From contig NZ_JRVC01000004.1 of NCBI RefSeq assembly GCF_000807925.1, forward strand, positions 186,001 through 250,000: 64,000 nt of DNA. The letters run 5' to 3'. The stretch is from Novosphingobium subterraneum (GTDB taxonomy: Bacteria; Pseudomonadota; Alphaproteobacteria; Sphingomonadales; Sphingomonadaceae). A model generated the notes under the pieces. That model had not been told where the DNA came from and did not search any database. It saw nothing but the letters and a program-made list of their open reading frames with translations. The position numbers and the translations under genes were made by a program. This document shows positions 38,572 to 46,833 of the stretch, piece after piece; position 1 is the stretch's first letter; each line of letters opens with the position of its first letter.

Positions 38572-38958
38572 TTACTTGCCCCGCAGCGCGGCGATGATCT
38601 CGGTGGGCTGGCGACCGACCATGTCCTTGGCCAGTTCCTTGATGATCGCGTTCTGGGTGCCCTTGCCGATCTGGTGACGCAGTTCGCCCAAGGCGCGCGG
38701 CGGAGCGATCAGCACGAGCTGGGCGATCTTGTGACCCTGCACCTGCCGGTTGAGCCAATCGGCTACCGCGGCACAGTGGGCGGTCTCGTCCTGCTGATGC
38801 GGCGATGCGTGGCTGCCGCCGCTGGAGTGATTGTGCTCGACGAGCGCAGGCGTTTCCATGGCCGCGAGTTCGGGCGTGGCTTCTGTCCCGGCGTTGCGGT
38901 AGAGTTCCCAGGCCTTGCCATCGACGACGGCAATGACGGCTCCATGAGGGATCAACAT
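38572..38958 (-). CDS. Host-attachment-family protein
   Basis: This 128-residue protein resembles the family annotated as proteins required for attachment to host cells (AtsE-like). It has an N-terminal strand (HGAVIAVVDGKAWELYRNAG), a His-rich middle (EHNHSSGGSHASPHQQDE) and a C-terminal domain (LVLIAPPRALGELRH, KELAKDMVGRQPTEI). The fold is like the eRF1/RNase-E-type baeRF domains, so despite its name it may act in the cytoplasm; no signal peptide is present. It sits between sdhE and the divergent recG. Function is not established. Confidence 0.8.
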   Translation of the reverse strand: MLIPHGAVIAVVDGKAWELYRNAGTEATPELAAMETPALVEHNHSSGGSHASPHQQDETAHCAAVADWLNRQVQGHKIAQLVLIAPPRALGELRHQIGKGTQNAIIKELAKDMVGRQPTEIIAALRGK

Positions 38959-39103
38959 CGTTTTGCTCCTGCTTTCGTTATCTTCGAAAGCAACTCAAGC
39001 ACCGGCTCGGCACCTGAACCATGCGCTGGGTCAAAAATGGCCGTGAATTTCGCTTTGGGCGGCATTGGCGAAACGTGGCCTTGCAGCCTATGTCGGGCGG
39101 GCG

Positions 39104-41161
39104 ATGCGTCCTGACCTGCTCAACCCCCTGTTCGCGGAAAGCTCCAGCCTCAAAGGCGTGGGGCCTGGTCTGGCGCGCCCGCTCGAGAAGCTGGGGCTGA
39201 CCCGCGTCAAGGATATCGCGTACCACCTGCCCGATCGCTGGGTGCTGCGCCGGGCGGTGGCCAATCTGGACGAGGCGGGGCTGGGGGAACAGATCGTGCT
39301 GCCGCTGACGGTGCGCGATTATCGCCAGTCGGCCGGGCGCGGTCCTTTCAGGGTCATAGCCGAGGATGCCGCTGGCAACTATGTCGCGCTTACCTATTTC
39401 GGGCGAGCGGCCTATACCGCGAAGAAGCAGCTCCCCTTGGGCGAGAAGCGCTGGGTGGCGGGCAGGCTCGACCAGTTCGGCCAGACCTGGCAGATCGTGC
39501 ATCCCGATCATGTGAGCGAGGACAGCGCCGGCATGCTCGGCCAGCTGAACGAGCCGGTCTATCCGCTGTCAGAAGGGCTGACGCAGGGGCGGGTTCAGGC
39601 CCTGGTGGCGCAGTCGCTGGCGCACCTGCCCAAGCTGCCGGAGTGGATCGAGCCGGGCCTCATCGCGCGAATGGGCTGGCCGTCTTGGGACGCGGCGCTG
39701 CCGACTGCACACAAGGCCGAGGACAAGCTGGCCAAGGACCGGCTCGCCTATGACGAACTGCTGGCCAACAGCCTCGCCCTGATGCTGGTGCGGGAGAGCA
39801 ACCGTGCGAAGAAGGGCACGCCGCTGCACGGGGACGGGCGATTGCGTGCAATGCTCAAGCTGCCGTTCGAACTGACTGGCGCGCAGAAGCGCTCGATTGC
39901 CGAGATCGAAAGCGACATGGCGCAAGGCGCGCCGATGCTGCGTCTGCTGCAAGGCGATGTCGGGTCTGGCAAGACGGCGGTGGCGCTCAATGCCATGCTG
40001 ATCGCGGTGGAGGCGGGCGGGCAAGCCGCGCTGCTGGCGCCGACCGAAATCCTCGCGCGCCAGCATGCCGAGACTCTGACGCGGATGGCTGCAGGGACAG
40101 GCGTGAACATCGCGCTGTTGACCGGACGCGACAAGGGCAAGGCGCGCGAATCGATCCTGATGGGGCTGCTCGATGGCTCGATCGACATTTGCGTCGGTAC
40201 GCACGCGATCTTCCAGGAGGCCGTCGCCTACCGCAATCTTGCGCTTGTGGTTATCGACGAGCAGCACCGCTTTGGCGTGGGGCAGCGCCTGATGCTGACC
40301 CAGAAGGCGCGGCGGACTCCGCATTGCCTGGCGATGACGGCCACACCGATCCCGCGCACGCTGACCCTGGCGCAGTACGGGGAGATGGACGTCTCGCGGC
40401 TCGACGAAATGCCGCCCGGCCGTCAGGCCATCGACACCCGCGTGATTTCGACAGAGCGCCTTGCCGACGTGGTCGAGGGAGTGGCGCGGCACATTGCCAA
40501 AGGTGCGCAGGCCTACTGGGTCTGCCCGATGGTGCGCGAGCTGGAGACGGAAGACATTGCTGCCGCAGAAGCGCGCTATGCTGCGCTGAAGGAGCGGTTC
40601 GGGGATACCGTGGTCATGGTTCACGGCCAGCTGCGGCCCGAGGCCAAGGATGCGGCCATGGAGCAGTTTGCCCGAGGTGACGCGCAACTGCTGGTTGCGA
40701 CGACGGTAATCGAGGTCGGCGTCGACGTTCCTAACGCGACGCTGATGGTGATCGAGCAGGCAGAGCGCTTCGGTTTGGCCCAGTTGCACCAGTTGCGCGG
40801 GCGTGTCGGACGGGGCAGCCAGCAATCGACCTGCCTGCTGCTGCGTGGTGAGGCTCTCTCGGAAACGGGGCGCGAGCGGCTTGCACTTATGCGAGAAACG
40901 CAGGACGGATTTCGCTTGGCTGAGGAAGACTTGCGCTTGCGGGGCGGCGGAGAGTTGCTTGGCACCCGGCAATCGGGCGATACGCCGTTCAAGGTGGCGG
41001 ACTTCGAACAGATCGCGCGGTTGCTGCCACTAGCACATGATGATGCACGACTGCTGATGGAACGCGACGGCGGTTTGTCATCGCCAAGAGGGGAAGCGGC
41101 CCGCGTGCTGCTCTACCTTTTCGAGCGGGATTGGGGCGTGCAACTTCTCAGGGGCGGCTAA
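39104..41161 (+). CDS. recG: ATP-dependent DNA helicase RecG
   Basis: This 685-residue RecG has the N-terminal wedge/OB domain (LKGVGPGLARPLEKLG), Walker A GDVGSGKTAVALNA, motif [24 protein letters not shown] and the C-terminal [13 protein letters not shown]. It remodels stalled replication forks and branch-migrates Holliday junctions. The start chosen is MRPDLLNPLF at 39104, the conserved N-terminus; the frame is open 39 bp further upstream. The gene is divergent from the host-attachment gene. Confidence 0.97.
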   Translation: MRPDLLNPLFAESSSLKGVGPGLARPLEKLGLTRVKDIAYHLPDRWVLRRAVANLDEAGLGEQIVLPLTVRDYRQSAGRGPFRVIAEDAAGNYVALTYFGRAAYTAKKQLPLGEKRWVAGRLDQFGQTWQIVHPDHVSEDSAGMLGQLNEPVYPLSEGLTQGRVQALVAQSLAHLPKLPEWIEPGLIARMGWPSWDAALPTAHKAEDKLAKDRLAYDELLANSLALMLVRESNRAKKGTPLHGDGRLRAMLKLPFELTGAQKRSIAEIESDMAQGAPMLRLLQGDVGSGKTAVALNAMLIAVEAGGQAALLAPTEILARQHAETLTRMAAGTGVNIALLTGRDKGKARESILMGLLDGSIDICVGTHAIFQEAVAYRNLALVVIDEQHRFGVGQRLMLTQKARRTPHCLAMTATPIPRTLTLAQYGEMDVSRLDEMPPGRQAIDTRVISTERLADVVEGVARHIAKGAQAYWVCPMVRELETEDIAAAEARYAALKERFGDTVVMVHGQLRPEAKDAAMEQFARGDAQLLVATTVIEVGVDVPNATLMVIEQAERFGLAQLHQLRGRVGRGSQQSTCLLLRGEALSETGRERLALMRETQDGFRLAEEDLRLRGGGELLGTRQSGDTPFKVADFEQIARLLPLAHDDARLLMERDGGLSSPRGEAARVLLYLFERDWGVQLLRGG

Positions 41162-41185
41162 GAGCCTGATCCGAGGGAACGGTTG

Positions 41186-41218
41186 GGGCGGCGCGAAAAA
41201 GGGGTAAACGCGCCGCCC
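41186..41218. terminator. Bidirectional hairpin between convergent recG and the repeat-protein gene
   Basis: GGGCGGCGCG (41186-41195) pairs with CGCGCCGCCC (41209-41218) around a 13-nt A/G-rich loop. Lacking a T-run, it is a structural terminator candidate placed between two converging genes. Confidence 0.6.
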
Positions 41219-41232
41219 GCTCCCTGAATTGC

Positions 41233-41844
41233 TTACTTGCCAGCGGGCTTTGCGGCCGCTGCATTCGCACTCTGGTCGGCGCTCTTTGTAGCGTCTGCAA
41301 AGCCTTGCGCGGTCATGCCGATCATCAGACCGGAGGCGCCCTTGGCGACCGAAGTCTTCGGCAGCTTCACGCGAACCGTACCCGCATCGAGCACGAATTC
41401 GGTATCGGTCACTTCGGCGACCTTGCCTAGCTGGGTGGTGCCATCCGAGGCATAGACCGGCGCATCGACAACGATCGCAGCAGCCGTATCAGCCTTTGCC
41501 GCTGCAGCAGCCTTTTCGGCAGCCGCATCCAGTTCGACCTTGGTCATGCCGAGGACCGGGCCCTTGGGACCAGTGCCGAGTGCGGTCAGCGCCAAGGTGG
41601 CGGTGTTCTTGCCGGTGTCGATCACGAAGTTGGGCGCGTTGACGCTCTTGATCTTGCCGACTTCGGCGCCGGCAGCATCATAGACAACAGCGCCGACGGC
41701 CGGTGTGGCCGCCGCCGGCGCGGCCGTGGTGGCTTCAGCCGTGGCCGTGGCTTCGGTGCCAGCAGCTGCGTCTTGTGCGTTTGCTGCGGTGGCGATGGGT
41801 AATGTGGCGACGAGAAGGGCAACAGTGAGTTTGCGGATGGTCAC
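41233..41844 (-). CDS. Exported protein with two PRC-barrel-like repeats
   Basis: This 203-residue protein starts at a GTG with an upstream ACAGGAAC and carries a signal peptide ending ANAQDA. After an Ala/Thr-rich linker come two similar modules: VGAVVYDAAGAEVGKIKSVN...ALGTGPKGPVLGMTKVELD and VDAPVYASDGTTQLGKVAEVT...KTSVAKGASGLMIGMTAQGF. The G(A/T)xxGK plus beta-rich pattern resembles PRC-barrel domains. The linker between repeats is Ala/Lys-rich and helical. It is probably periplasmic; the role is unknown. The longer open frame upstream of the GTG has no signal peptide and is not favoured. Confidence 0.75.
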   Translation of the reverse strand: MTIRKLTVALLVATLPIATAANAQDAAAGTEATATAEATTAAPAAATPAVGAVVYDAAGAEVGKIKSVNAPNFVIDTGKNTATLALTALGTGPKGPVLGMTKVELDAAAEKAAAAAKADTAAAIVVDAPVYASDGTTQLGKVAEVTDTEFVLDAGTVRVKLPKTSVAKGASGLMIGMTAQGFADATKSADQSANAAAAKPAGK

Positions 41845-41998
41845 GAATGGAGTTCCTGTCCTGTTGATTGGGTAACCCGGACAAGGTCGTCTTTGTCGTT
41901 CCGCAGCGAAACCCGGTTTGCGACTTTGCGAGACGGATTTGCGGGCCAAATGAAGGAGTTGTGGCAGGTGCGCGATGAACCGAGCAGCCTGGCCAAAC

Positions 41999-42026
41999 GA
42001 AAAGGGCGACCCGAAGGCCGCCCTTT
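41999..42026 (-). terminator. Terminator of tRNA-Pro
   Basis: Read on the minus strand, AAAGGGCG (42026-42019) pairs with CGCCCTTT (42008-42001), followed by TCGTTT. It lies about 20 bp beyond the encoded CCA of tRNA-Pro. Confidence 0.7.
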
Positions 42027-42047
42027 CGATCACCTTCGAAGGTGAAA

Positions 42048-42124
42048 TGGTCGGGGAAAGAGGATTCGAACCTCCGGCCCCTGCCTCCCGAAGACAGTGC
42101 TCTACCAGGCTGAGCTATTCCCCG
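42048..42124 (-). tRNA. tRNA-Pro (CGG)
   Basis: On the minus strand the acceptor stem is CGGGGAA/TTCCCCG with discriminator A and an encoded CCA. The D-arm contains AGCTCAGCCTGGTAGAGC, the anticodon loop TTCGGGA gives anticodon CGG, and the T-arm contains GGTTCGAATCC. Total length is 77 nt including CCA. Confidence 0.95.
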
Positions 42125-42276
42125 ACCGATCCGCCAACCGGTGACCCGGCTGCGAGGCAGGGGCGCCCTATACGAAGCAGTTCCGACGCTGGCAAGCGGG
42201 TAACGCCAAGTTTTTTCGCCGGGAAATTGCGGCGGCGATTTTGCTCGAGCCCGCCCGCGCAGCTAGAAGCGAAGCC

Positions 42277-43221
42277 ATGTCTGAACGCGCCGATTCCGCC
42301 CGCCATTACGAACAGCAGTATCTCGATCTCATGCGCGAGATCTGGGAGCGCGGAGACGAGCGGGTGGATCGCACCGGCGTGGGCACACGATCGGTTTTCG
42401 GCGCGCAATTGCGCTTCGACCTTTCCGACGGGCGCATGCCCTTGCTTACGACCAAGCGGGTGTACTGGAAAACAGCGACCCGCGAGTTTCTGTGGTTCCT
42501 GACTGGCGATACAAATATCCGCAAGCTGTGCGCGCAGGGTGTCGAGATCTGGACGGACTGGCCACTGGACAAATACCGCAAGGCTTCCGGCGATGACATT
42601 TCCCGCGCGGATTTTTCGGCACGCGTTGTAGAAGATGAGGCGTTCGCCCGTGAATGGGGCGATCTCGGTCCGGTGTATGGCAAGCAATGGGTAGACTGGC
42701 CGGTCTATGAACCGGCAGGCGATGACCTGTTTCGCCGGCGCGAGTATGGGGTGAACCAGGTTGCCGACGTGGTCCGCTCGCTGAGGACCAATCCCGGCAG
42801 CCGTCGCCATATCGTCGAGGGCTGGAACGTGGCCGAGCTTGACGCGATGGCGCTGCCTCCCTGCCACAAGACCTACCAGTTCCACGTCAGCGGGAACCGG
42901 CTGAATGGTCTGCTCTACCAGCGCAGCTGCGACGTGGCGCTGGGCCTGCCATTCAATCTGTGGGGTGCGGCCCTGTTCATCCGCTTGCTAGCGCAGCAGT
43001 GTGATCTCGAACCAGGAGAACTGGTTTGGATGGGGGGCGACACGCATCTCTATCTCAACCACGCCGAACTGGTTGAAACCCAGCTCGCCAGAAAGCCTTC
43101 AGGAGATCCTCGGCTTGCGATCCTGCGCCGGCCAGACTCAATCTTCGATTACAGGATCGAGGATTTTGAAGTGACCGGTTATGCACCGCAGGGCGTGATC
43201 AAGGCCGACGTGGCGATCTGA
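42277..43221 (+). CDS. thyA: Thymidylate synthase ThyA
   Basis: This 314-residue folate-dependent thymidylate synthase has the catalytic Cys196 in LPPCHKTYQFHV, the RSCDVALGLPFN dUMP-binding segment and the N-terminal DRTGVGTRSVFG loop. It methylates dUMP to dTMP with methylene-tetrahydrofolate. The ATG at 42277 gives the standard N-terminus; the frame is open 36 bp upstream. Length is at the long end because of a family-typical insert. No folA gene follows, unlike in many genomes. Confidence 0.97.
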   Translation: MSERADSARHYEQQYLDLMREIWERGDERVDRTGVGTRSVFGAQLRFDLSDGRMPLLTTKRVYWKTATREFLWFLTGDTNIRKLCAQGVEIWTDWPLDKYRKASGDDISRADFSARVVEDEAFAREWGDLGPVYGKQWVDWPVYEPAGDDLFRRREYGVNQVADVVRSLRTNPGSRRHIVEGWNVAELDAMALPPCHKTYQFHVSGNRLNGLLYQRSCDVALGLPFNLWGAALFIRLLAQQCDLEPGELVWMGGDTHLYLNHAELVETQLARKPSGDPRLAILRRPDSIFDYRIEDFEVTGYAPQGVIKADVAI

Positions 43222-43367
43222 ATCGGCAAAGGGCGTGGACTTACTGTTCGGCATCCATGAAATTGATGCACTGTCCTTCAAACAATTCATGATCCGGATT
43301 TGATCTGGCGCAAGACGATTGGATGAGAACGCCGCCATTCCCTTGCAAGCAAGGCAGGAGAATTGGC

Positions 43368-44390
43368 GTGGCGATCATTGGCATCAAGCGGTTGACATGG
43401 ATGGTAGAGGAGGTTGAACCTTGCGTTCGCTTCTTCCGCGATTTTGGGCTGACGTTGATCGAGCAGAACGATGGCTCGGCGCTTTTCGAAGCGGCCGACG
43501 GTTCTCAGTCATTGTTCTTGAAGCGCGGTCATCCCGATCTGCCCAAGGGTTCGGCGCAGACGACGAAGGGCGTCCATGAATGCGTTTGGGCGGTGGACAA
43601 CGCGGAAGGGCTGGAACGCCTCAAGGCTCGCCTTGAGCGCGTCGTTGACCTGGCCACTGATGCTGAGGGCGCGGTCCATTTCGTCACGCCGTTCGGGCAG
43701 GCGATTGGGCTGCAACTGTGGCAGCCGCGTGCTGTCTTTGGCGCGCCAACCCCGCAGAATACGGTGGGCCGGATTGCCCGCCTCAACCAGCCGCGCAAAT
43801 GGATTGATCGGGCGGTGCCAAAGCGCACGCACCACTGCGTCTGGACGTTTCCGGACGTGCAGGAGGCGGTGGCTTTCTATCAGGACATCCTCGGCTTCCG
43901 CATCACCGACATGCAGAAGGGCTTTGGCGTCTACATGCGGGCGGATGGCTGCTACGAACATCACAACGTGTTCCTGGCCGATGCGCACGCGCCAATGCCG
44001 GGCTTCAACGGGACGCTGAAGTTTCACCACGCCAATTGGGAAGTCGAGGATATCGACGAGCTGATGGTGGCCAAGAACTACCTCGACAGGCGCGGCTACA
44101 CTTACGGTGACTGGAACTGGGGTTTCGGGCGGCACAGGCTGACCTCGGCCGCGTTCCTTTACGTGCCGTGTCCGGCGGGTGGCGAGGCAGAATACGGTGC
44201 AGATTGTGATTGCGTTGATGACAGCTGGAAGCCGCGCATCTGGGACGGCGCTTTCGGAACAGCGATATACATGACCAACCTGCCGGACTTCATGAAAGGC
44301 GAACCCAATTGGGACGTGCGATATGCCGGGCCTGACGAGTTGCGATATCACCCGGCCGAAACGGCACGTCTCTTGGACGCGGCCGAATAA
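43368..44390 (+). CDS. Extradiol-dioxygenase-like VOC-family protein
   Basis: This 340-residue protein is made of two VOC (glyoxalase/extradiol dioxygenase) modules. The C-terminal module shows candidate metal ligands spaced as in type I ring-cleavage dioxygenases: His155/156 in KRTHHCVWTF, His220/221 in KFHHANWEVED, and Glu273/275 in GGEAEYGAD. It could be an iron-dependent ring-cleaving dioxygenase or a 4-hydroxyphenylpyruvate-dioxygenase-like enzyme; the substrate cannot be named. I chose GTG at 43368 because an AGGAG lies 7 bp upstream; an ATG at 43323 lacks one. The SDR gene downstream may work on the same pathway. Confidence 0.75.
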   Translation: MAIIGIKRLTWMVEEVEPCVRFFRDFGLTLIEQNDGSALFEAADGSQSLFLKRGHPDLPKGSAQTTKGVHECVWAVDNAEGLERLKARLERVVDLATDAEGAVHFVTPFGQAIGLQLWQPRAVFGAPTPQNTVGRIARLNQPRKWIDRAVPKRTHHCVWTFPDVQEAVAFYQDILGFRITDMQKGFGVYMRADGCYEHHNVFLADAHAPMPGFNGTLKFHHANWEVEDIDELMVAKNYLDRRGYTYGDWNWGFGRHRLTSAAFLYVPCPAGGEAEYGADCDCVDDSWKPRIWDGAFGTAIYMTNLPDFMKGEPNWDVRYAGPDELRYHPAETARLLDAAE

Positions 44391-44498
44391 CCATGCATGG
44401 CATTGATTGGGGGGCATCCATGGATTGCCTTTGTCCTGCAACGGTCCATCTCTTATGCGCCCTTACGGTGCAAGCATATGGGAGAGGGTGTTACCGAC

Positions 44499-44555
44499 AT
44501 GGACGTGACGTTATCCGTGCTGGCTGACCAAGGCAGTCCTGTCGCTCGCGCATGA
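44499..44555 (+). CDS. Possible 18-codon leader ORF coupled to the SDR gene
   Basis: An ATG at 44499 preceded by GGAGAGGG (44481-44488) opens a short frame (MDVTLSVLADQGSPVARA) whose TGA overlaps the SDR ATG as ATGA. The SDR start itself has no good Shine-Dalgarno, so coupling through this frame is plausible. The same frame is open back to 44391. Whether it is translated is unknown. Confidence 0.3.
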   Translation: MDVTLSVLADQGSPVARA

Positions 44556-45310
44556 GTGGTCTGTTCGATCTTTCGGGCAAAGCGGCCATCGTTACCGGCT
44601 CCACGCGTGGGATTGGTCGCGCGATTGCAGAGGCGCTTATCGCAGCCGGCGCAAGAGTGATGATCTCGAGCGAGGACCCGGCCGATACTGCGCGCGTGGC
44701 CGCGGAGCTGGGCATGCCGGGTTGCCCCTGCGACGTGAGCGATGACGCAGCGCTGGCCCACCTAGTGGCTGAAAGCCTCGAGGTTTTCGGGCGGATCGAC
44801 CATCTGGTTTGCAATGCCGGAATCACCGGTTATCCGGGTTCGTTCGCGCAGATCGACATGGACGATTATGCTCGTGTCATGGCAATCAATCTGCGGAGCC
44901 AGGTCGTGCTGTGCAATCTTGCCCTTCCGCATATCGCGGCGAGCGGCGGCGGTGCGGCCTTGCTAATGGCCAGTCTCTCGGCTCTGCGAGGCAACCTTAG
45001 GATCAATGCCTACGCTCTTGCGAAGGCGGGCGTAGCGCAACTGGCACGCAATCTCGCTGTGGAGTGGGGACCTAGCGGAGTGCGGGTCAATGCCATCTCT
45101 CCCGGGTTCATCGCCACGGAACTTTCGCAGCCGTTGCTTGACGATGCCGCTTTCATGGCGCGTCGCATGGCGATGACGCCATTGCGTCGTCCTGGAACGC
45201 CGGATGAAGTGGCGGGCGCCGCGGTGTTCCTCGCTGCGCCGGCCGGCGCGTTTGTCACCGGCCACAATCTCGTGATCGATGGCGGAACTCTGATCACTGA
45301 CGGCAGCTGA
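44552..45310 (+). CDS. Short-chain dehydrogenase/reductase
   Basis: This 252-residue classical SDR has the NAD(P)-binding motif TGSTRGIG (residues about 15-22), CNAGITG, the YALAK (YxxxK) catalytic motif and the PGFIATEL segment. It closes with DGGTLITDGS. It presumably oxidises an alcohol or reduces a ketone; the substrate is not readable. The position after the VOC dioxygenase-like gene suggests a shared, perhaps aromatic, catabolic role. This is inference. Confidence 0.88.
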   Translation: MSGLFDLSGKAAIVTGSTRGIGRAIAEALIAAGARVMISSEDPADTARVAAELGMPGCPCDVSDDAALAHLVAESLEVFGRIDHLVCNAGITGYPGSFAQIDMDDYARVMAINLRSQVVLCNLALPHIAASGGGAALLMASLSALRGNLRINAYALAKAGVAQLARNLAVEWGPSGVRVNAISPGFIATELSQPLLDDAAFMARRMAMTPLRRPGTPDEVAGAAVFLAAPAGAFVTGHNLVIDGGTLITDGS

Positions 45311-45337
45311 CCGGTACACCGGGCTCCTGTTGGAACA

Positions 45338-45356
45338 AGAGGCGCTTCGGCGCTTT
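45338..45356 (+). terminator. Candidate terminator after the SDR gene
   Basis: GCGC (45342-45345) and GCGC (45350-45353) enclose a TTCG tetraloop, extended by wobble pairs into a following TTT. It lies about 30 bp after the SDR stop. Confidence 0.5.
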
Positions 45357-45480
45357 GTGATCCTCGGACGATATATTAGCCTTGCTAGAAAAGACGTTTT
45401 TCGATCCGCCGGACGGCGGAAGCGAGAAAAGCTCTGTGAAATAAAATAACAAGAGTATATAACTTTGCGTCTGTCATGCT

Positions 45481-45494
45481 TTTCCATATGGAAA
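45481..45494. promoter_or_regulatory. Perfect 14-bp palindrome upstream of the 2-oxoacid dehydrogenase operon
   Basis: TTTCCATATGGAAA is an exact palindrome in an AT-rich leader, 44 bp before the preferred E1-alpha start. Position and symmetry suit an operator for a dimeric regulator; which one is unknown. Confidence 0.45.
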
Positions 45495-45537
45495 GCGCGA
45501 TTCGATGTGGGAGAGTTCAGATGCAGGTGTTCGCAGC

Positions 45538-46833
45538 ATGAGCGGAAGCGTGCGCGGCAACATGGCGCCGTTGGCGCTGCATGTGCCGGAACCGAAGTTC
45601 CGGCCGGGCGACGAGGTCGATTATTCGCACCTCGAAATCCCGCCCGCCGGTGCGCAGCCGCGTCCTGACGAGCAGTGCACCGCAGCTGAAACGCAGGAGC
45701 TGTGTTTCGACTTGGTTCGCGTGCTGGGCGACGATCATCGCGCAATCGGGCCATGGGATCCGAAGCTCGATGCCGAAACCTTGCGGCGGATGCTTCGCAC
45801 CATGGCGCTGACCCGGGCCTTCGACGACCGCATGTATCGCGGCCAACGGCAGGGCAAGACCAGCTTCTACATGAAGTGTACGGGGGAAGAGGCAACCTCC
45901 GTGGCCCCGGCAATGGCCTTGGCATCTGACGACATGGTCTTTCCGAGCTACCGCCAGCAGGGTATCCTGATTTCGCGGGGCTACCCGATCGTCGAGATGA
46001 TAAACCAGATCTACTCGAACCGGGCGGACAAGCTGAAGGGGCGTCAGCTGCCGATCATGTATTCGGCGCGTGAGGCTTCGTTCTTCACGATCAGCGGCAA
46101 CCTCGCCACGCAGTATCCACAAGCGGTGGGCTGGGCGATGGCCAGCGCGATCAAGGGTGACACCCGGATTGCGGCCACCTGGATCGGCGAGGGATCGACG
46201 GCAGAGGGGGACTTCCATTCAGCGATGACCTTCGCAACCGTCTACAACGCGCCGGTCATCTTCAATGTCGTCAACAACCAGTGGGCGATCTCGAGCTTTT
46301 CGGGATTTGCCGGCGCCGAGCGTACCACCTTTGCCGCTCGCGCAATCGGTTATGGCATGGCTGGGCTGCGGGTGGACGGCAACGACCCCCTGGCAGTCTA
46401 TGCGGCCACCAAGTGGGCAGCAGACCGCGCTCGATCGAACGCTGGACCCACGCTGATCGAGCACTTCACCTATCGCGCCGAGGGACATTCGACCTCGGAC
46501 GATCCTGGCCAGTATCGTTCGGCGCACGAGCGTGAGGAGTGGCCGCTTGGAGATCCGATCAATCGGCTCAAGCAGCATCTGATCGCGCTTGGTGAGTGGT
46601 CCGAAGAGCAGCACGCCGCGATGGATCGCGAACTGATGGACATGGTCAAGGCCGCGACCAAGGAAGCTGAAAAGAACGGCATTCTCGGCCACGGCCTGCA
46701 TCACCCGTTCCACACCATGTTCGAAGACGTGTTCGAAGACTTGCCCTGGCACCTTCGGGAGCAGAGCGAGCAGGCAATTCACGAGCGTCGGGTCAAATGG
46801 CCAGAGTGGTCCGAGGAGGGGAAGCAGCCATGA
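45538..46833 (+). CDS. bkdA1: Branched-chain 2-oxoacid dehydrogenase E1 alpha subunit
   Basis: The protein of about 431 residues has a long N-terminal extension typical of bacterial BCKDH E1 alpha (LHVPEPKFRPGDEVDYSHL) and the thiamine-diphosphate motif GEGSTAEGDFHSA...NVVNNQWAIS. It contains RYRSAHEREEW-like phosphorylation-loop sequence (YRSAHEREEWPLGDPI). With E1 beta it decarboxylates the 2-oxoacids of valine, leucine and isoleucine. Start is uncertain: ATGs at 45505, 45538 and 45562 are all in frame, and I favour 45538 because 45505 is only 10 bp after a palindrome. The stop overlaps the E1 beta ATG. Confidence 0.88.
   Translation: MSGSVRGNMAPLALHVPEPKFRPGDEVDYSHLEIPPAGAQPRPDEQCTAAETQELCFDLVRVLGDDHRAIGPWDPKLDAETLRRMLRTMALTRAFDDRMYRGQRQGKTSFYMKCTGEEATSVAPAMALASDDMVFPSYRQQGILISRGYPIVEMINQIYSNRADKLKGRQLPIMYSAREASFFTISGNLATQYPQAVGWAMASAIKGDTRIAATWIGEGSTAEGDFHSAMTFATVYNAPVIFNVVNNQWAISSFSGFAGAERTTFAARAIGYGMAGLRVDGNDPLAVYAATKWAADRARSNAGPTLIEHFTYRAEGHSTSDDPGQYRSAHEREEWPLGDPINRLKQHLIALGEWSEEQHAAMDRELMDMVKAATKEAEKNGILGHGLHHPFHTMFEDVFEDLPWHLREQSEQAIHERRVKWPEWSEEGKQP

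Noticed and set aside
42001..42045. Mobile-element end next to tRNA-Pro
   Set aside because: The inverted repeat is explained by the tRNA terminator; no integrase or direct repeat of the tRNA 3' end is seen nearby.
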